From Kitasatospora aureofaciens (GTDB taxonomy: Bacteria; Actinomycetota; Actinomycetes; Streptomycetales; Streptomycetaceae), in assembly GCA_000720845.1 (NCBI GenBank), contig JODU01000020.1, positions 86,121 to 150,120 on the forward strand: DNA of 64,000 nt. The letters are read 5' to 3'. Below the pieces are notes generated by a model. The model searched no databases and was not told the DNA's origin. It saw only the letters and a program-made list of their open reading frames with translations. Within the stretch, counting starts at the first letter, position 1. The number at the start of each line of letters is the position of its first letter. Position numbers and translations under genes: made by a program. This document shows, piece by piece, positions 23,492 through 31,248 of the stretch.

Positions 23492-24862
23492 ATGCGAACC
23501 CAGAGCCGACGGAGGCCGCGAGCCACGCTCGCCATGGCCGCCGCAGGGACGCTGCTCGCCCCGCTGCTCACCGGCTGCTGGGTCGGGGCGGGCGGCGCCG
23601 GATCCGGCGGCAACGCCATCAACGTCCTGATGGTCAACAACCCGCAGATGGTCGAGTTGCAGAAGCTCACCGCCGACCACTTCACCAAGGAGACCGGCAT
23701 CAAGGTGAACTTCACCGTCCTGCCGGAGAACGACGTCCGCGACAAGATCAGCCAGGACTTCGCCAACCAGGCCGGCCAGTACGACGCCGCCACCCTCTCC
23801 AACTACGAGATACCGATCTACGCCCGCAACGACTGGCTGCACGAGATGGACTCCTACGTCGCGAAGGACCCGGCCTACGACGAGCAGGACGTCCTCGGCC
23901 CGATGCGCGAGTCCCTCACCGCCGAGGACGGCAAGCTCTACGGCCAGCCCTTCTACGGCGAGTCGTCCTTCCTGATGTACCGCAAGGACCTGTTCGCCAA
24001 GGCGGGCCTGGAGATGCCCGAGCACCCCACCTGGACCCAGGTGGCCTCCTTCGCCGAGAAGCTGGACGGGTCCGAGCCGGGCATGAAGGGCATCTGCCTG
24101 CGCGGACTGCCCGGCTGGGGCGAGCTGATGGCACCGCTGACGACCGTCGTGAACACCTTCGGCGGCACCTGGTTCGACCAGGACTGGCAGGCCCGGCTCG
24201 ACTCCCCCGAGTGGCAGAAGGCGACGAAGTTCTATGTCGACCTGGTCCGCGAACACGGCGAGTCCGGCGCCGCCCAGTCCGGCTTCGCCGAGTGCCTGAA
24301 CAACATGACGCAGGGCAAGGTCGCCATGTGGTACGACGCCACCTCCGCGGCCGGCTCCCTGGACGCCGCCAAGTCCCCCGTCAAGGGCAAGGTCGGCTAC
24401 GCGCCCGCCCCGGTGGAGAAGACGGACTCCTCCGGCTGGCTCTACACCTGGGCCTGGGGCATCCAGAAGGCCTCCCGCAACGCCGACAAGGCCTGGAAGT
24501 TCGTCTCCTGGGCGTCCAGCAAGGAGTACGAGCAGCTGGTCGGCGACGAGACCGGCTGGTCCAACGTCCCGGCCGGCAAGCGCGCCTCGACGTACGAGAA
24601 CCCGGCCTACGTCAAGGAGGCCGCCGCCTTCCAGGAGATGACCAGGAAGGCCATCGAGGGCGCCAAGCCCAAGGACCCCGGCGTGCAGCCGCGGCCCGCG
24701 CCCGGCATCCAGTTCGTCGGCATCCCCGAGTTCACCGATCTCGGTACCAAGGTCTCCCAGGAGATCAGCGCGGCCATCGCCGGACGCCAGTCCGTCGAGG
24801 AGGCCCTGAAGAAGTCCCAGCAGCTCGCCGAGAAGATCTCCGAGGAGTACGAGGGACGATGA
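23492..24862 (+). CDS. polyol/sugar ABC transporter, substrate-binding lipoprotein
   Basis: A 456-residue solute-binding lipoprotein. The signal ends in the lipobox LLTGC (cysteine near residue 28). The mature protein (NAINVLMVNNPQMVELQKL...) resembles the SmoE-type sorbitol/mannitol binding proteins: YDAATLSNYEIPIYA, LYGQPFYGESSFLMYRKDLF, and the SSGWLYTWAWGIQKAS segment. AGGAGCG lies upstream of the ATG. It is the first gene of a four-gene operon with two permeases and a zinc dehydrogenase, all joined by ATGA overlaps. No ATPase is included, so MsiK or another shared ATPase is expected to energise it. Confidence 0.93.
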   Translation: MRTQSRRRPRATLAMAAAGTLLAPLLTGCWVGAGGAGSGGNAINVLMVNNPQMVELQKLTADHFTKETGIKVNFTVLPENDVRDKISQDFANQAGQYDAATLSNYEIPIYARNDWLHEMDSYVAKDPAYDEQDVLGPMRESLTAEDGKLYGQPFYGESSFLMYRKDLFAKAGLEMPEHPTWTQVASFAEKLDGSEPGMKGICLRGLPGWGELMAPLTTVVNTFGGTWFDQDWQARLDSPEWQKATKFYVDLVREHGESGAAQSGFAECLNNMTQGKVAMWYDATSAAGSLDAAKSPVKGKVGYAPAPVEKTDSSGWLYTWAWGIQKASRNADKAWKFVSWASSKEYEQLVGDETGWSNVPAGKRASTYENPAYVKEAAAFQEMTRKAIEGAKPKDPGVQPRPAPGIQFVGIPEFTDLGTKVSQEISAAIAGRQSVEEALKKSQQLAEKISEEYEGR

Positions 24863-25803
24863 CCGCCACCACCACGGCCCCCTCGGCCGCACCCGAGCAC
24901 GCCCGCCCCACCGTCCGCCCGCCGTCCAACCGGCTGCGCGCCTGGGCCACCCGTGCCCCCCTCCTCCCCGCCCTGGTCTTCATGGTCGTGGTCACCCAGC
25001 TGCCCTTCGTGGCGACCCTGGTGATCTCCTTCTTCGACTGGAACGCCCTCTACCCGGACGCCCGCCACTTCACCGGCTTCGCCAACTACGGCGACGTCCT
25101 CGGCGACCCGGCCCTGCGCAAGTCGGTGTGGACGACGATCCTGCTCACCGTGGCGGTCGTGCTGGTCAGCCTGGTCCTCGGCCTGGCCCTCGCCCTGCTC
25201 CTCGACCGCAGGTTCAAGGGCCGCGGCGTGGTCCGCACCCTCCTGATCGCCCCGTTCCTGGTGGTCCCGGTGGCAGCGGCGCTGCTCTGGAAACACGTCC
25301 TCTACAACCCCGAATACGGCCTGCTCAACGGCCTGTTGCACTACGTCGGCGGACCGCAGCCCGACTGGATCTCCAACACCCCGCTGCTGGCGGTCGAGGC
25401 CTCACTGGTGTGGCAGTGGACGCCGTTCATGATGCTCATCCTGCTGGCCGGGCTGCAGAGCCGGGACCAGCAGCAGATCGAGGCCGCCCGGGTGGACGGC
25501 GCGGGCGACTGGCAGATCTTCGTCCACCTCACCCTGCCCCACCTGCGCCGCTACCTCGAACTCGGCGCCCTGCTCGGCTCGATCTACATCGTCCAGAACT
25601 TCGACGCGGTCTTCACGATCACGTCCGGCGGCCTGGGCACGGCCAACCTGCCCTACACCGTCTACCAGAGCTTCTACCAGGCCCACGAGAACGGCCTCGC
25701 TTCGGCCGCGGGCGTCCTGGTCGTCATCGGCTCGATCATCATCGCCACCTTCGCGCTGCGCGTGGTGTCGTCCCTGTTCCGCGAGGAGGTCGGCCGCGCA
25801 TGA
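24859..25803 (+). CDS. polyol/sugar ABC transporter permease (MalF-type)
   Basis: A 314-residue permease with six spans after a cytosolic Thr/Pro/Ala-rich tail. The EAA loop is QIEAARVDGAGDWQIFVHLTLPHL at about residues 208-231. SmoF-like text such as WNALYPDARHFTGFANY lies in the first outer loop. Translation is coupled to the binding-protein gene (ATGA) and to the next permease (ATGA). Confidence 0.93.
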   Translation: MTATTTAPSAAPEHARPTVRPPSNRLRAWATRAPLLPALVFMVVVTQLPFVATLVISFFDWNALYPDARHFTGFANYGDVLGDPALRKSVWTTILLTVAVVLVSLVLGLALALLLDRRFKGRGVVRTLLIAPFLVVPVAAALLWKHVLYNPEYGLLNGLLHYVGGPQPDWISNTPLLAVEASLVWQWTPFMMLILLAGLQSRDQQQIEAARVDGAGDWQIFVHLTLPHLRRYLELGALLGSIYIVQNFDAVFTITSGGLGTANLPYTVYQSFYQAHENGLASAAGVLVVIGSIIIATFALRVVSSLFREEVGRA

Positions 25804-26678
25804 CCGCCACCGCCGTACGCCCCGTCGTCACCGACGCCAAGCCGCCCGTACGCACCAGCCGCCGGACCGGCGCCGGCCTCGGCCTGGTGGCCTGGCTGGT
25901 CGGCATCGTCTTCTTCCTGCCCATCGCCTGGATGGCGCTGACCTCCTTCCACTCCGAGTCGGACGCCGCCACCAACCCGCCGTCCTTCGCCGCGTCGCTG
26001 ACGCTGGACGGCTACCGCGAGTTCTTCGGCGCGGGCGGCGGCGCCAGCCCCTGGCCCGCGCTGGTCAACTCGGCGGTGGCGTCGATCGCCTCGACCCTCT
26101 TCGTCCTGGTCCTGGCGCTGCCCGCCGCCTACGCCCTGTCCATCCGCCCGGTGAAGAAGTGGACGGACGTCCTGTTCTTCTTCCTGTCCACCAAGATGCT
26201 GCCGGTGGTGGCCGGCCTGCTGCCGATCTACCTGTTCGCCAAGAACACCGACATGCTGGACAACATCTGGCTGCTGGTCATCCTCTACACCTCCATGAAC
26301 CTGCCGATCGCGGTCTGGATGATGCAGTCCTTCCTGGCCGAGGTCCCGGTCGCGATCATCGAGGCGGCCCGGGTGGACGGCGCGAAGCTGCCCACGATCC
26401 TGGTCCGGGTGGTGGCCCCCATCGCCCTCCCGGGCATCGCCGCGACCTCACTGATCTGCTTCATCTTCAGCTGGAACGAACTGCTCTTCGCCCGGGTGCT
26501 GACGGGCGTGGTCGCCGAGACCGCCCCCGTCTTCCTGACCGGCTTCATCACCAGCCAGGGCCTCTTCCTGGCCAAGGTGTGCGCCGCGTCGCTCGTCATC
26601 TCCCTGCCGGTGCTCGCCGCGGGGTTCGCCGCCCAGGACAAACTGGTCCAGGGCCTGTCGTTGGGAGCCGTGAAATGA
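25800..26678 (+). CDS. polyol/sugar ABC transporter permease (MalG-type)
   Basis: A 292-residue permease with six spans. The EAA loop reads IIEAARVDGAKLPTILVRVVAP at about residues 184-205, and the STKMLPVVAGLLPIYL and CFIFSWNELLFARVL segments are typical of SmoG-type mannitol/sorbitol permeases. It overlaps the upstream permease by four bases and its stop overlaps the dehydrogenase start. It forms the heterodimeric channel with the preceding gene product. Confidence 0.93.
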   Translation: MTATAVRPVVTDAKPPVRTSRRTGAGLGLVAWLVGIVFFLPIAWMALTSFHSESDAATNPPSFAASLTLDGYREFFGAGGGASPWPALVNSAVASIASTLFVLVLALPAAYALSIRPVKKWTDVLFFFLSTKMLPVVAGLLPIYLFAKNTDMLDNIWLLVILYTSMNLPIAVWMMQSFLAEVPVAIIEAARVDGAKLPTILVRVVAPIALPGIAATSLICFIFSWNELLFARVLTGVVAETAPVFLTGFITSQGLFLAKVCAASLVISLPVLAAGFAAQDKLVQGLSLGAVK

Positions 26679-27664
26679 AGGCCGCCGTCATCGAGTCCGT
26701 GGGCCGCGCCGTCGTCACCGAGGTCCCGGACCCGACGCCAGGGCCGCGCGAGGTCGTCGTCGAGGTCGCCGCCTGCGGCCTGTGCGGCACCGACCTGCAC
26801 ATCCTCCAGGGCGAGTTCGCGCCCAAGCTCCCCATCGTGCCGGGCCACGAGTTCGCCGGCGCGGTGGTCGGCGTCGGCGCCCAGGTCACCGAGGTGGCGG
26901 TCGGCGACCAGGTGGCCGTGGACCCCTCCCTCTACTGCTACGAGTGCCGCTACTGCCGCACCGGCCACAACAACCTCTGCGAGCGCTGGGCGGCCATCGG
27001 CGTGACGACGGCGGGCGGCGCGGCACAGTACGCGGTCGCCCCGGTCGCGAACTGCGTGAAGCTCCCCGAGCACGTCCGCACCCAGGACGCGGCCCTGATC
27101 GAGCCGCTCTCCTGCGCCGTCCGCGGCTACGACGTCCTCCAGTCCCGCCTCGGCGCCCACGTCCTGATCTACGGCTCCGGCACGATGGGCCTGATGATGC
27201 TGGAGCTGGCCAAGCGCACCGGCGCGGCCAGCGTCGACATGGTCGACCTCAACCCGGCCCGCCTGGAAACGGCCCGCGGCCTCGGCGTCTCGGCCTCTGC
27301 CGCGACCCCCGACGAGCTGGACCGCCCCCAGGGCTGGGACCTGGTCATCGACGCCACCGGCAACGCGGCGGCGATCCAGGACGGCCTGGACCGGGTCGCC
27401 AAGGCCGGCACCTTCCTCCAGTTCGGCGTCGCCGACTACGCGACGCGCGTACAGATCGACCCGTACCGCATCTACAACCAGGAGATCACCATCACCGGAT
27501 CCATGGCGGTCCTCCACAGCTACGAGCGCGCGGCGGAGCTGTTCGCGAACGGCGTCCTCGACCCGGACGTCTTCATCAGCGACCGCATCGAACTGGCCCG
27601 CTACCCCCAGGCACTGGAGCAGTTCGCGGCGGGCGTGGGCCGCAAGATCGTGGTCGTGCCGTAG
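26675..27664 (+). CDS. zinc-dependent medium-chain dehydrogenase, probable polyol dehydrogenase
   Basis: A 329-residue MDR enzyme. Catalytic zinc ligands are in ACGLCGTDLH (Cys near residue 36) and GHEFAGAVVG; the structural zinc site is the four-cysteine CYECRYCRTGHNNLC lobe near 88-103. The NAD-binding fold carries IYGSGTMGLMM near 169 and an acidic residue in VDLNPARL, which favours NAD over NADP. It should oxidise the polyol imported by the coupled ABC system (sorbitol, mannitol or arabitol class) to a ketose in the cytosol. The DeoR regulator at 22616 probably controls it. It is the last gene before the repeat at 27689. Confidence 0.91.
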   Translation: MKAAVIESVGRAVVTEVPDPTPGPREVVVEVAACGLCGTDLHILQGEFAPKLPIVPGHEFAGAVVGVGAQVTEVAVGDQVAVDPSLYCYECRYCRTGHNNLCERWAAIGVTTAGGAAQYAVAPVANCVKLPEHVRTQDAALIEPLSCAVRGYDVLQSRLGAHVLIYGSGTMGLMMLELAKRTGAASVDMVDLNPARLETARGLGVSASAATPDELDRPQGWDLVIDATGNAAAIQDGLDRVAKAGTFLQFGVADYATRVQIDPYRIYNQEITITGSMAVLHSYERAAELFANGVLDPDVFISDRIELARYPQALEQFAAGVGRKIVVVP

Positions 27665-27688
27665 CACTTCCCGCCGACGTCCGGCCTC

Positions 27689-27812
27689 TCCAGCCCGTCC
27701 GGCGCTTGAGGACGAGGCCCGTTCAGGGCCGAAGCGGGGGCCTGGGGGCGGCAGCCCCCGGGGACGGGGCGGGAAGGGGCGGCGGGGGCGAAAACCCTGA
27801 GGCCGCCGCCCC
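27689..27812. repeat. intergenic repeat, copy 1, with terminal hairpin
   Basis: The gap after the dehydrogenase holds a GC-rich element beginning CCAGCCCGTCCGGCGCTTGA and including GGCAGCCCCC and GGGAAGGGGCGGCGGGGGCG. The same text, with scattered changes, starts at 63674 after pgl. Two hairpins are visible: GGGGGC/GCCCCC, and GGGGCGGCGG (27776-27785) with CCGCCGCCCC (27803-27812). Both copies begin within 25 bases of the last stop codon of a plus-strand operon, which suggests a terminator-like function. Confidence 0.75.
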
Positions 27813-27822
27813 CACCGCCCCG

Positions 27823-27828
27823 TACGAT
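27823..27828 (+). promoter_or_regulatory. -10 box of a probable leaderless transcript
   Basis: TACGAT lies 6 bases before the ATG at 27835 and there is no ribosome site, so transcription should begin at or next to the start codon. Confidence 0.5.
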
Positions 27829-27834
27829 CCCCGC

Positions 27835-28068
27835 ATGCCCGAACCCCACGGCTTCGCCTACACGGCCACATCAACCGGCACCGTTCACATCACCCACCAC
27901 AACCGCCCCGCGACCACCCTCAACGGCTCCCGCGCGGCCCGCTTCCTGGAAGAGGTCGCGGCGGGCGACCCCCAGCTGGTCATGGCCCGCTGGACGGGCA
28001 ACTACAAACGCGGCAACGAACGCATGGCCCGCGACCACCCCCGCAACCACCCCCGCGACCGCCGCTGA
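27835..28068 (+). CDS. small conserved-looking basic protein, unknown function
   Basis: A 77-residue protein: a strand-rich first half (GFAYTATSTGTVHITHHNRP, then ATTLNGSRAARFLEEVAAGD) and a strongly basic end (WTGNYKRGNERMARDHPRN). The codon pattern fits a real gene, and I recall small Streptomyces proteins with the same TGNYKRGNER tail, but no function is known to me. The basic tail might bind nucleic acid. It has a -10-like TACGAT 6 bases upstream and no ribosome site, which fits leaderless expression. Confidence 0.7.
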   Translation: MPEPHGFAYTATSTGTVHITHHNRPATTLNGSRAARFLEEVAAGDPQLVMARWTGNYKRGNERMARDHPRNHPRDRR

Positions 28069-28145
28069 CCCGGCGTGCCCCGGCCGCGAACCCGATTGGC
28101 CGCCGGGTAAGGGAACGGTAAAACGCCCTCGCTCGTTCACCCGGC

Positions 28146-29363
28146 ATGACAGCTATGACCCCCGGCTCGAACATCCCCCTCTCCGCCGCCCGCGTGACGG
28201 TGGACGTCGCCGCGCCCGTGCGGCTCGACGTATCGGGCCTGCTGCTCACCGCCGACGGCAAGGTGCGCTCCGACGACGACTTCATCTTCTACAACCAGCC
28301 CACCGGCCAGGGCGTGACGTACCGCTCCGGCGGCGGCACGGCCCCGGACGCGATCGTGGTGGACACCTCCGCCGTCCCGCCGGGCATCGAGAAGATCGTC
28401 GTCACCGCCAGCCCGGACGCCGCCGGCCAGACCTTCCAGGGCATCGAGCCGACCGCCACCATCCGCAACGCGGACGACAACTCCGTGCTCGCCACCTTCA
28501 CCCCCCCGCAGCTCGGCACCGAGACCGCCCTGGTGATCGTCGAGGTCTACCTGCGCAACGGCGCCTGGAAGGCCCGCGCGGTGGGCCAGGGCTACGCCAA
28601 CGGGCTGGCCGGCATCGCCACCGACTTCGGCGTCACGGTGGAGGAACCGGCGGCCCCGGCCCAGCCGGCGACCCCGCCGCGGCCCCAGGCGGTCACGCCC
28701 CCGGCCCCGCCCGCCGCGGCCCCCACCATGCCCGCCGCACCTCCGGCCCCGCCCGCCGCGCCGTCGGCCCCCGCCCCGGGCACCGGCAAGATCAACCTCG
28801 ACAAGGGCCGGGTCAGCCTCCAGAAGAACCAGACCGTCTCCCTCGTCAAGGGCGGCCGGCCGGTGCTCTCCCAGGTCAAGATGGGGCTCGGCTGGGAGCC
28901 CGCCTACCGCGGCAAGGACATCGACCTGGACGCGTCCGTCATCGCCTACGGCCCGCAGCGCAACCACATCGACAGCTGCTACTTCGGCAAGCTCTCGATC
29001 GTGAACGGCGCGATCAAGCACTCCGGCGACAACCTGACCGGAGAGGGCGGCGGCGACGACGAGGTGATCGTCGTGGACCTCGGCCGGCTCCCGCAGGAGG
29101 TCAGCGGCCTGGTCTTCACGGTGAACTCGTTCTCCGGCCAGAAGTTCACCGAGGTCGCCAAGGCGTACTGCCGCCTCATCGACGCCGCGAGCGGCGAGGA
29201 GCTGGTCCGCTTCGACCTCACCAGCGCCGAGCCGCAGACCGGCGTGATGATGGCGAAGCTGATCCGCCAGTACTCCGGCGAGTGGGACATGACCGCCATG
29301 GGCGAATTCGTCAAGTCCCGCACGGTCCGCGGCATGGTGAAGCCGGCCGCGAAGGCGCTGTAG
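28146..29363 (+). CDS. TerD-family protein with two domains and a Pro/Ala linker
   Basis: A 405-residue cytosolic protein. The first TerD domain spans about residues 10-175 with the calcium-type motif SDDDFIFYNQP near 42 and a VVDTSAVPPGIEKIVV segment. A low-complexity Pro/Ala linker occupies about 177-220. A second, related domain begins at about 221 (INLDKGRVSLQKNQTVSLVKGG) and includes DLDASVIAYG, a GEGGGDDEVIVVDLGRLP segment and FTVNSFSGQKF; its DDE replaces the usual acidic loop. TerD proteins belong to the tellurite-resistance/stress system and bind Ca2+ near the membrane. The gene stands alone here, without terZABC partners. No clear ribosome site precedes the ATG; a second ATG lies three codons in. 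Confidence 0.9.
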   Translation: MTAMTPGSNIPLSAARVTVDVAAPVRLDVSGLLLTADGKVRSDDDFIFYNQPTGQGVTYRSGGGTAPDAIVVDTSAVPPGIEKIVVTASPDAAGQTFQGIEPTATIRNADDNSVLATFTPPQLGTETALVIVEVYLRNGAWKARAVGQGYANGLAGIATDFGVTVEEPAAPAQPATPPRPQAVTPPAPPAAAPTMPAAPPAPPAAPSAPAPGTGKINLDKGRVSLQKNQTVSLVKGGRPVLSQVKMGLGWEPAYRGKDIDLDASVIAYGPQRNHIDSCYFGKLSIVNGAIKHSGDNLTGEGGGDDEVIVVDLGRLPQEVSGLVFTVNSFSGQKFTEVAKAYCRLIDAASGEELVRFDLTSAEPQTGVMMAKLIRQYSGEWDMTAMGEFVKSRTVRGMVKPAAKAL

Positions 29364-29380
29364 GCGCCCGGCTCCACCTG

Positions 29381-29404
29381 GGGGCGCCCGGCGGCGGGCG
29401 CCCC
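29381..29404. terminator. bidirectional terminator between terD-family and TetR genes
   Basis: GGGGCGCCC (29381-29389) and GGGCGCCCC (29396-29404) form a 9-bp perfect stem with a 6-base loop in the 40-base gap between the two convergent stop codons. Confidence 0.7.
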
Positions 29405-29964
29405 TAGTCCCGGCCCAGCCCTTCCACGAGCAGCGACAGGTACCGGCGTACGGCCGTCCCGTCCACCTCGTCGGCCGCCTCGGCCGCCGTCACCACCCCG
29501 TGCAGCAGCCGCAGCACCTCGACCGGCTCGACGTCCGGCCGCAGCGCACCGGCCCCCTGCGCGGCCCGCACCAGCCGGGTCGCCGCCCCGCGCACACAGT
29601 CGCCGCACGCGGGGCCGCCGCCGGTGACGGCCGTACCGAGCAGCGCCGTGAGCCCGCGCACCTGGAGCATCCCGACGGCCAGCTCGTCGAGCCACGCCAG
29701 CAGCGCCGCGCCCGGCGGCCGGGCGGCCGCGATCACGTCGGCGCGGGCCGCGATCGCCTCCAGGCGCTCCAGGTAGGCGGCCTCCAGCAGCGCCCGCCGC
29801 GTCGGGAAGTGCCGGTAGAGGGTGCCGACGCCCACCCCGGCGCGCCGGGCGATGTCGTCCAGGGAGGCACCCTCACCGTGCTCGGCGAACGCCTCGGCCG
29901 CCACCGTCAGCAACCGCTCACGATTACGCCGTGCATCCGCCCGCATGGGCCTGACCTGCGCCAC
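29404..29964 (-). CDS. TetR-family transcriptional regulator
   Basis: A 186-residue repressor. The helix-turn-helix occupies about residues 10-55 (NRERLLTVAAEAFAEHG, SLDDIARRAGVGVGTLYRHFPTRRALLEA); the rest is the ligand-binding helical domain, with a TGGGPACGDCVRGAATRL segment that contains two cysteines. The GTG at 29964 follows GGGAGG; a GTG at 29979 and an ATG at 29946 are alternatives. It is convergent with the TerD gene and has no divergent partner: upstream lies only the broken TROVE gene. The target is unknown. Confidence 0.87.
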   Translation of the reverse strand: MAQVRPMRADARRNRERLLTVAAEAFAEHGEGASLDDIARRAGVGVGTLYRHFPTRRALLEAAYLERLEAIAARADVIAAARPPGAALLAWLDELAVGMLQVRGLTALLGTAVTGGGPACGDCVRGAATRLVRAAQGAGALRPDVEPVEVLRLLHGVVTAAEAADEVDGTAVRRYLSLLVEGLGRD

Positions 29965-30000
29965 AGCCCCTCCCTGCACAGCGGTGACCTTCCGGGCACC

Positions 30001-30483
30001 CTACCGCGCGGGCCCGCACCGGGCGTCCCAGGGCCAGTCGGCGTCCCGCCCCGCCGTGAGCCGCTCGGCACCGTCGGGCGCCGTGACCACCGCTCGCCGG
30101 TGGGCGACGGGCAGCGCCATCAGCTCGCGGTGCGCGGTCAGGACGCGGTCCGAGGCGGGCGGCACCGCGGTGTCCGGGTTGTGCCGGAGGTCGAGGGCGT
30201 ACTGGAACAGCTCGCCCTGCCACGGCTTGTCCGGGTCGGGCGCGGCGTGCACCAGGTTGAGGATGTCGCCGAAGCGGTACCCCTTGGACGCGGTGTCGTA
30301 CTTCAGCAGCGACTTGCCGTGGTAGAGCCGCCGTACGGCGTCGGCGATCCCCCGCTTGACCGGCTTGGGTACGGCGCGGCCGTACGTCGCCGTCCAGTAG
30401 GCCAGGAGTTCGCCGGGCTCGTCGGGGCGCCGCAGGACGGAGGCGACGACCTGCCGGTTCGACGGGCCGACCTCCCGCGTCTG
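30001..30483 (-). pseudogene. internal fragment of a TROVE-domain (Ro60-like) RNA-binding protein gene
   Basis: About 160 codons read without interruption on the minus strand but with no start codon, and they directly follow the stop codon of the HNH gene in the same frame. The translation matches the middle of bacterial TROVE proteins as I remember them: RRPDEPGELLAYWTATYGR, KPVKRGIADAVRRLYHGKS, LLKYDTASKGYRFGDILNL, and HNPDTAVPPASDRVLTAHRE. The usual N-terminal part (roughly 100 residues) and everything after AERLTAGR, including the C-terminal von Willebrand-type domain, are missing; the frame ends after a short unrelated tail. TROVE proteins form a ring that binds Y RNA and misfolded RNA. 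The remnant is probably non-functional. Confidence 0.75.
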
Positions 30484-31173
30484 CTAGGCGGTACGTTCAC
30501 CGAGCCAGACCTCCTGATAGCGACGGCTCTGCTTCCGCCGGACGGGCCTCACCTTCGGGTTGTTCAGGTGCTGATAATTGGGAGTCAGCGCATGGCAGTT
30601 CGGGCACAGCGGTCGGACGTCTTCTGGACGGTTTCTCGAACGGTCGCCCGAGATGTGGTCGACGTGCAGCGGCACTCTTCCAGACACCGGATTCACCTCC
30701 GCCCATCCGCAGGTCTCGCATCGCTGCCCTCTGAGCAGAACCAGAGCCTGCTTCACCCGCCAATCCGGACGGCCGTCTTCCCTGGTACCGGTGACCTCGC
30801 CGGATCGCCAGGCACCAAGCCACCGCGCGAACGTACCTGTTCGCTCGTAGCGGTCCTCGTTGAAACACTCCCACGAGCAGTACGGACCGCTGGACCGACG
30901 GCGTCGTTCCGTCGCCCCGCAGCGGAGGCACGGCACGGGCTCGCCGCGTCGCGCCTCCGCCTGTTCTCGGCGGGTTGCGTTGGCGCAAGCTCTGCCGCAG
31001 TGCACGGCACCTCGAGTCAGGACGGCCTTCCCACACTGCGGGCACGGCGGCTTGGGTCTGCGCTTCGCATCAGCACGTTGCCTCACGGTCCCCGCGAGAC
31101 TGCACCGGTTGCTGCCGAAACGCCTGCGAGTCGATTTCACGGAGTTTCCGCACTGTTCACATGACTTGGGCAT
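30484..31173 (-). CDS. HNH endonuclease with multiple zinc-ribbon motifs
   Basis: A 229-residue protein with a series of Cys pairs (SCEQCGNS at residue 4, PCPQCGKAV near 45, VPCLRCGAT near 85, RCETCGWAE near 160), followed by the HNH nuclease core: PLHVDHISGDRSRNRPEDVRPL then CPNCHALTPNY, with the His pair, Asn and zinc cysteines in place. Such proteins nick or cut DNA and are often carried by mobile introns or spread alone. Base composition and codon use are visibly lower in GC than both neighbours, pointing to transfer. It abuts the TROVE remnant without any gap, and a -10 TACTGT lies 6 bases before the ATG. Confidence 0.88.
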   Translation of the reverse strand: MPKSCEQCGNSVKSTRRRFGSNRCSLAGTVRQRADAKRRPKPPCPQCGKAVLTRGAVHCGRACANATRREQAEARRGEPVPCLRCGATERRRRSSGPYCSWECFNEDRYERTGTFARWLGAWRSGEVTGTREDGRPDWRVKQALVLLRGQRCETCGWAEVNPVSGRVPLHVDHISGDRSRNRPEDVRPLCPNCHALTPNYQHLNNPKVRPVRRKQSRRYQEVWLGERTA

Positions 31174-31179
31174 GTGAGG

Positions 31180-31185
31180 ACAGTA
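31180..31185 (-). promoter_or_regulatory. -10 box of a probable leaderless HNH transcript
   Basis: Minus-strand TACTGT ends 6 bases before the ATG at 31173, with no ribosome site between. No convincing -35 is seen. Confidence 0.45.
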
Positions 31186-31248
31186 TGTCCAGCGCCAGTT
31201 GCCAGCTGACGAATCGGACAGGCACACCCGTAAGAGTGACTCCCGGTT

